A DNA stretch of 64,000 nucleotides, taken from contig NZ_AP022829.1 of NCBI RefSeq assembly GCF_011405655.1, forward strand, positions 1 through 64,000, in the 5' to 3' direction. Source of the stretch: Adlercreutzia hattorii (GTDB lineage: Bacteria > Actinomycetota > Coriobacteriia > Coriobacteriales > Eggerthellaceae). Within the stretch, counting starts at the first letter, position 1. Each line of letters opens with the position of its first letter. The notes under the pieces were generated by a model that saw nothing but the letters and a program-made list of their open reading frames with translations, was not told the origin of the DNA and searched no databases. A program made the translations under genes and the position numbers. Of the stretch, positions 60,690 through 64,000 are shown one piece after another.

Positions 60690-61541
60690 TCAGCCGATGG
60701 GTAGACGCACCGTAAAGCGAGTACCGACATCTTCCTCGCTTTCCACGAACACCTCGCCGCCGTGGTAGAGGGCGGCGTGCTTGACGATGGCCAGGCCCAA
60801 TCCCGTGCCGCCCAGTTCCTTGGAGCGACTCTTCTCCAGGCGGTAGAAGCGCTCGAAGATTTTCTCCAGCTTGTCGGCGGGAATACCCGCGCCCGTATCG
60901 TTCACGCGGACGATGCCGATACGGACGCCCCCCTCGCCGCTTGCGCCCTCGCCAGCGGGGACGTCCTCCTCGCACACCTCCACGAGCACGTGGCCGCCTT
61001 CGCGGTTGTAGCGGATGGCGTTTTCCACCAGGTTGTAGATCATCTGCTTGAGCAGGGTCTCGTTGCCCTGGACAGTAACTGGTTCCGCCTTGAGGTGCAC
61101 CTCCACATCGGCATCGGCGGCCAGCTTGGTCAAACGTCCCACGACGCGTTCGGCCACGGCGCGCAGGTCCACCGCCTCGGCTTCGTCGGCGCCGGGAGCC
61201 ATCTCGTCAAGACGCGACAAAATGAGCACGTCGTCGATCAACGCGCGCATGGCCTGGGATTCCTCATAAATGAGCTGGGCGAACCGGGGCACATCCTCGG
61301 GGGGCACCAGACCGTTGGCCATCAGCTCGGCATAGCCGGAAATCACTTGCAGGGGCGTCTTCATTTCATGGGAGACATTGGCCGTGAACTCGCGGCGCAT
61401 CTTCTCGGCCCGGGCCAGCTCCTCGTTGCGCGCGAGAGCCGAGGCCGATCGCGCCGGCTTGTCAGCGCCCGGCGTAGGCGCTGACGCAGGTGCCGCAGCC
61501 GCCCGAGCATCGCCGCAACGGGACTTATCAGCGGCACTCAC
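60690..61541 (-). CDS. PhoR-like histidine kinase without a sensor domain
   Basis: The 283-residue protein starts at GTG 61541, overlapping the regulator's stop by four bases (GTGA). An Ala/Pro-rich linker (1-45) leads directly to the H-box TANVSHEMKTPLQVISGYAE with His58 and an HATPase domain (NLVENAIRYNREGG, VNDTGAGIP, FERFYRLEKSRS, GGTGLGLAIVKH). The core is of the PhoR/KdpD-like class, but membrane helices and PAS domain are absent. An in-frame extension upstream is only the regulator read in another frame. It may take its signal from a protein partner such as the phosphate cotransporter nearby. Confidence 0.9.
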   Translation of the reverse strand: MSAADKSRCGDARAAAAPASAPTPGADKPARSASALARNEELARAEKMRREFTANVSHEMKTPLQVISGYAELMANGLVPPEDVPRFAQLIYEESQAMRALIDDVLILSRLDEMAPGADEAEAVDLRAVAERVVGRLTKLAADADVEVHLKAEPVTVQGNETLLKQMIYNLVENAIRYNREGGHVLVEVCEEDVPAGEGASGEGGVRIGIVRVNDTGAGIPADKLEKIFERFYRLEKSRSKELGGTGLGLAIVKHAALYHGGEVFVESEEDVGTRFTVRLPIG

Positions 61542-62269
61542 GAGGCACTCTTCTTCAATCGATAGCCCACGCCGCGCACGGTGGCGACGGCTTCTTCGGA
61601 GCCGGGGGCCGCTTCGGCCAGCTTGCGACGAAGCGTCTTCACGTGCATGTCCACCGTGCGCGTCTCGCCGACGAAGCTTACGCCCCACACCTGCTCGAGC
61701 AGCTGCTCGCGGGTGAGCACACGGCCCTTATTCTCCATAAGCGTGCGCAGAAGGTCGAACTCCTTGCGCGTGAGGTTGACTTCACGGCCGTCTGCCATCA
61801 CCGTACGGGCGGACGGCGACAGCTTGATCGCGCCGACGACCATAAGGTCACTGGGTTCCGCTATCTCTTCTGCGGCGCCTTGGGCCGGACGATTCGCACG
61901 GCGCAACAGCGCGTTCACCCGCGAGATGAGTTCCATCATGCCGAAGGGCTTTGCCAGATAGTCATCGGCGCCGGCGTCGAGTCCCACCACTTTGTCGAAC
62001 TCGGTGCCTTTGGCCGTGAGCATCATGATGGGCATATTCTCCGTCGCCGTATTGCCGCGCAGGGCCTGCAGCAGCACGAGGCCGTCGTCTCCGGGCAGCA
62101 TGATGTCCAGCAGCACCGCATCGGGCGGCTCGGCCGCACACCGCTCAACGAGACCGTCGCCGTCATGGAACGCACGCACTTCCATGCCCGCCTGATGCAG
62201 CGCGTAAGCCGTCAGGTCGCGAATGTGCTCGTCGTCCTCCACGTAATAGATGAGCGGGGCTTTGCTCAT
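61538..62269 (-). CDS. OmpR/PhoB-type response regulator
   Basis: The 243-residue protein has a receiver (EDDEH at 11-15, phospho-Asp55 in LLDIMLPGDDG, LAKPFG lysine) and an OmpR-type winged helix (LTRKEFDLLRTLMENKG, TVRGVGYRLKKSA). ATG 62269 follows AAAGGA at six bases. It is coupled to the kinase gene by a four-base overlap and lies 186 bases after the Na+/phosphate cotransporter gene on the same strand. A phosphate-responsive role is inferred from that neighbour. Confidence 0.93.
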   Translation of the reverse strand: MSKAPLIYYVEDDEHIRDLTAYALHQAGMEVRAFHDGDGLVERCAAEPPDAVLLDIMLPGDDGLVLLQALRGNTATENMPIMMLTAKGTEFDKVVGLDAGADDYLAKPFGMMELISRVNALLRRANRPAQGAAEEIAEPSDLMVVGAIKLSPSARTVMADGREVNLTRKEFDLLRTLMENKGRVLTREQLLEQVWGVSFVGETRTVDMHVKTLRRKLAEAAPGSEEAVATVRGVGYRLKKSAS

Positions 62270-62455
62270 GGGGATCCTTTCTGGAACAGGTGCGCGGCCA
62301 TTGTAGCGCAACAGCCGCGTAGCGCGGAGGTGGGCGGTGAGACGTCAGAGAGCCGTGGGGCGAACCGAACAGCCCACACGGCCTCGGCGCAACCGGAAAC
62401 CTACGCGAAAGCGACCGACGGCGCGGGGCGGTGTCATCGATCGCGAGGTGCGGGG

Positions 62456-63499
62456 TTAGGCGGCCGCCGCGTCGGGGGCCAGCGGCGTCTCCAGCGTGTC
62501 CGCCAAAGGATCGCGGGGACGGCGCAGCTTCTCGGGGAGAATCGCCATAACGATCTTCACCATCACCGACACAAGCGGCAGCCACAGCACCGTCATGGTC
62601 ACGTTGAACAGCGTGTGCGCGTTGGCAATCTGCCGGGCGATGACCTCCACTTCGGGGCCGGCCGGCGAGATGGCGGCCACCACCGCGGCGGCAGGGCCGA
62701 TGAGCCACACGAACAGCAGGCAGCCCGACAGGTTGAAGATGCAGTGGGACAGGGCCACGCGCTTGGCGTCGCGGGACTGGCCGATGGCGGCGAGAAGCGC
62801 CGTGATGGTGGTGCCCAAATTGTCGCCGAGCAGGATGGGAATGGCGCCCTCCAGGCCGATGATGCTGGCTCCATCGACGCCCGGCGTGGCGGCGAAGTTC
62901 TGCAGCACGGCGATGGTGGCGCTGGAGCTTTGCACCACGAGCGTCATGAGGGTGCCCACCAGAACGCCGAGCACCGGCACGCCCGTCACCTGGGCAATCA
63001 TGTCGGTGAACACGGGGTTCTCGGCCAAGGGCTTCATGACAGCGCCCATGGTGTCGATGCCGAGGAACAAAAGCCCGAAGCCGAAGACGGCGGTGCCGAC
63101 GTACTTCATCTGCCCCTGCTTGGCAAGCTGCATGACGAGGAAGCCCACAAGCACGATACCGAGCACGTAATCGGACAGCTTGAAGGCGATGATCTGCGCC
63201 GTGATGGTGGTGCCGATATTCGCTCCCATGATGATGGGGATGGCCTGGCGCAGCCCCATGAGGCCGGCCGCCACGAAACCGATGGCCATGACCGTGGTGG
63301 CGCTGGAGCTTTGCAGCACCGCCGTGGCCAGCGCACCGGCCAGAACGCCGAAGAAGGGGTTCTTCGTCACGGCGGCCAGAATGGCGCGCATGCGCTCGCC
63401 AGCTGCCTCCTGCAAGTTGTTGCTCATGAGGTTCATGCCGTACAGGAACAGGGCCAAACCGCCGAACAGTCCCAGCCCGATTTGCAGCAATTCTTCCAC
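62456..63499 (-). CDS. Na+/phosphate cotransporter (NptA/SLC34 type)
   Basis: The 347-residue membrane protein has the duplicated family signature QSSSAT (in AVLQSSSATTVMAIGF and VVQSSSATIAVLQNF) and paired ANIGTT / DNLGTT blocks. It should import phosphate with sodium. GTG 63499 follows AAGGAG at nine bases; the frame upstream is not conserved. A PhoU-like C-terminal domain, present in longer relatives of about 550 residues, is missing. The phosphate-type regulator pair follows on the same strand. Confidence 0.9.
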   Translation of the reverse strand: MEELLQIGLGLFGGLALFLYGMNLMSNNLQEAAGERMRAILAAVTKNPFFGVLAGALATAVLQSSSATTVMAIGFVAAGLMGLRQAIPIIMGANIGTTITAQIIAFKLSDYVLGIVLVGFLVMQLAKQGQMKYVGTAVFGFGLLFLGIDTMGAVMKPLAENPVFTDMIAQVTGVPVLGVLVGTLMTLVVQSSSATIAVLQNFAATPGVDGASIIGLEGAIPILLGDNLGTTITALLAAIGQSRDAKRVALSHCIFNLSGCLLFVWLIGPAAAVVAAISPAGPEVEVIARQIANAHTLFNVTMTVLWLPLVSVMVKIVMAILPEKLRRPRDPLADTLETPLAPDAAAA

Positions 63500-63655
63500 C
63501 TCTGCGTCTCCTTCTCGCGGCCCGCTCCTCCGCGGGACAGACATGGCGGCGCACCTCGCGCACGCCGGTTTTCCGTAGGCTGCAGTATGGAGCCCCCATG
63601 AGCGCCCCGAGTAAGCCACACGTAAAGGGAAAGTAAAACTTTGCTGATGAAGCAC

Positions 63656-63689
63656 GAGCGGGGCACCGACCTTAATCGGCGCCCCGCTC
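63656..63689. terminator. Hairpin between the flavoprotein and cotransporter genes
   Basis: GAGCGGGGC and GCCCCGCTC form a 9-bp stem, extended by an inner ACCGA/TCGGC pairing. No clear T tract follows on either strand. It probably ends the flavoprotein transcript arriving from the right edge. Confidence 0.5.
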
Positions 63690-63761
63690 GGGGGAGGGCT
63701 CGTCTACATCCGGCAGCCTTAAGCTTCCAAGGCTGATCGGTCAAGAGAGGGCTCGCCTAGC

Positions 63762-64000
63762 CTAGAACACCCTTTGCAATAACATCTCCGTACCCCAGAA
63801 CCTGGAGGCAGGGCTGACCACACACCTCCCCGACGGCAAAAAGACCCGCAATCGGCTGGCCACCGTCGTCGAGCACACGGAAGCGCTCGTCCACCGTAAG
63901 ACCGTCAACAGTGATAAGCACGGCCCACGTCCCTGGCGAAGCGTAGAAGGGGCCCTCAACGATGGGAGCTGTTTCCTCAAAATATGTCCGTCCGAATTCA
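63762..64000 (-). CDS. C-terminal end of an FAD flavoprotein (start beyond window edge)
   Basis: The open frame entering from the right edge ends at TAG 63762 and encodes about 79 residues. The order GPFYAS, then a strand, LTVDERFRVLDDGGQPI, and GLFAVGEVCG is the standard C-terminal part of fumarate-reductase-type flavoproteins, where the last block touches the FAD. Exported relatives are at 15443 and 32795. Nothing can be said about its N-terminus or substrate. Confidence 0.85.
   Translation of the reverse strand, partial: NSDGHILRKQLPSLRAPSTLRQGRGPCLSLLTVLRWTSASVCSTTVASRLRVFLPSGRCVVSPASRFWGTEMLLQRVF

Noticed and set aside
61490-63601. Plus-strand frame of 703 residues opposite the phosphate regulator genes
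   Set aside because: Shadow frame rich in His and Arg. The minus-strand two-component genes and cotransporter account for the region.

Overview
The window looks like the chromosome of a GC-rich anaerobic actinobacterium of the Eggerthellaceae (class Coriobacteriia; relatives are Eggerthella, Gordonibacter, Adlercreutzia and Slackia). The reasons are the Tat-exported FAD flavoproteins of the fumarate-reductase type, a membrane-bound LuxR regulator, a Tat-exported molybdopterin oxidoreductase, indolepyruvate:ferredoxin oxidoreductase, the actinobacterial fha-pstP-rodA-pbpA-pknB cluster and an anaerobic NrdG. No species is claimed.

Layout. 1-6.4 kb (minus strand): a phosphorelay of a histidine kinase cut by the window edge, a free Hpt protein and a REC/HD-GYP/GGDEF protein; then a phenylacetate-CoA ligase and an OmpR-type regulator whose receiver lacks its phospho-Asp. 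6.5-13.7 kb: a small ORF across a 12-base C tract and a ~2,290-residue sortase-anchored repeat protein. 14.1-16.7 kb: a membrane LuxR regulator facing a flavoprotein gene broken by an internal deletion. 16.9-22.8 kb: an apparent operon joining a molybdo-oxidoreductase and its Fe-S subunit to a two-component system whose sensor carries a c-type haem motif. 23.1-25.4 kb: a DUF4143 ATPase and a RelE/YefM-type toxin-antitoxin pair linked by a 64-bp direct repeat. 25.4-29.3 kb: iorB, iorA (containing a palindromic insertion) and purE.

29.8-35.6 kb is bounded by a complete tRNA-Leu gene and a 34-bp copy of its 3' end. It holds a propeller-like protein, a degenerate Fic-type regulator divergent from a flavoprotein, a Cys/His-motif small protein and a candidate type I toxin with an opposing small RNA. 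Paralogues of the propeller protein and of the small protein lie just outside, at 36.7 and 39.4 kb. 35.6-46.1 kb: a VbhT-like Fic protein, a lipoprotein with a sortase-like tail, a polar amino-acid ABC importer, a zeta-type kinase/antitoxin pair, and a PspA/Gly-rich membrane protein/UspA stress group. 46.3-51.0 kb: a Fic gene between ~107-bp direct repeats, a UbiB-type kinase and a second DUF4143 ATPase. 51.3-58.8 kb: fhaA-fhaB-pstP-(rodA::pbpA fusion)-pknB, the cell-wall growth and signalling cluster. 58.8-64 kb: MscS, 6S RNA, NrdG, a PhoB/PhoR-like pair with a Na+/phosphate cotransporter, and the end of another flavoprotein.

The recurring theme is small single-gene units bracketed by direct repeats: DUF4143 by a toxin 3' end, Fic by its operator region, a 5.7-kb block by a tRNA 3' end, and a 118-bp duplication inside an ABC operon. 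Both DUF4143 ATPases carry upstream arrays of ~23-bp direct repeats. These arrays and the repeat-bounded DUF4143 and Fic units are the best candidates for something undescribed. All repeats, motifs and spacings were read by eye; no alignment or database search was run.
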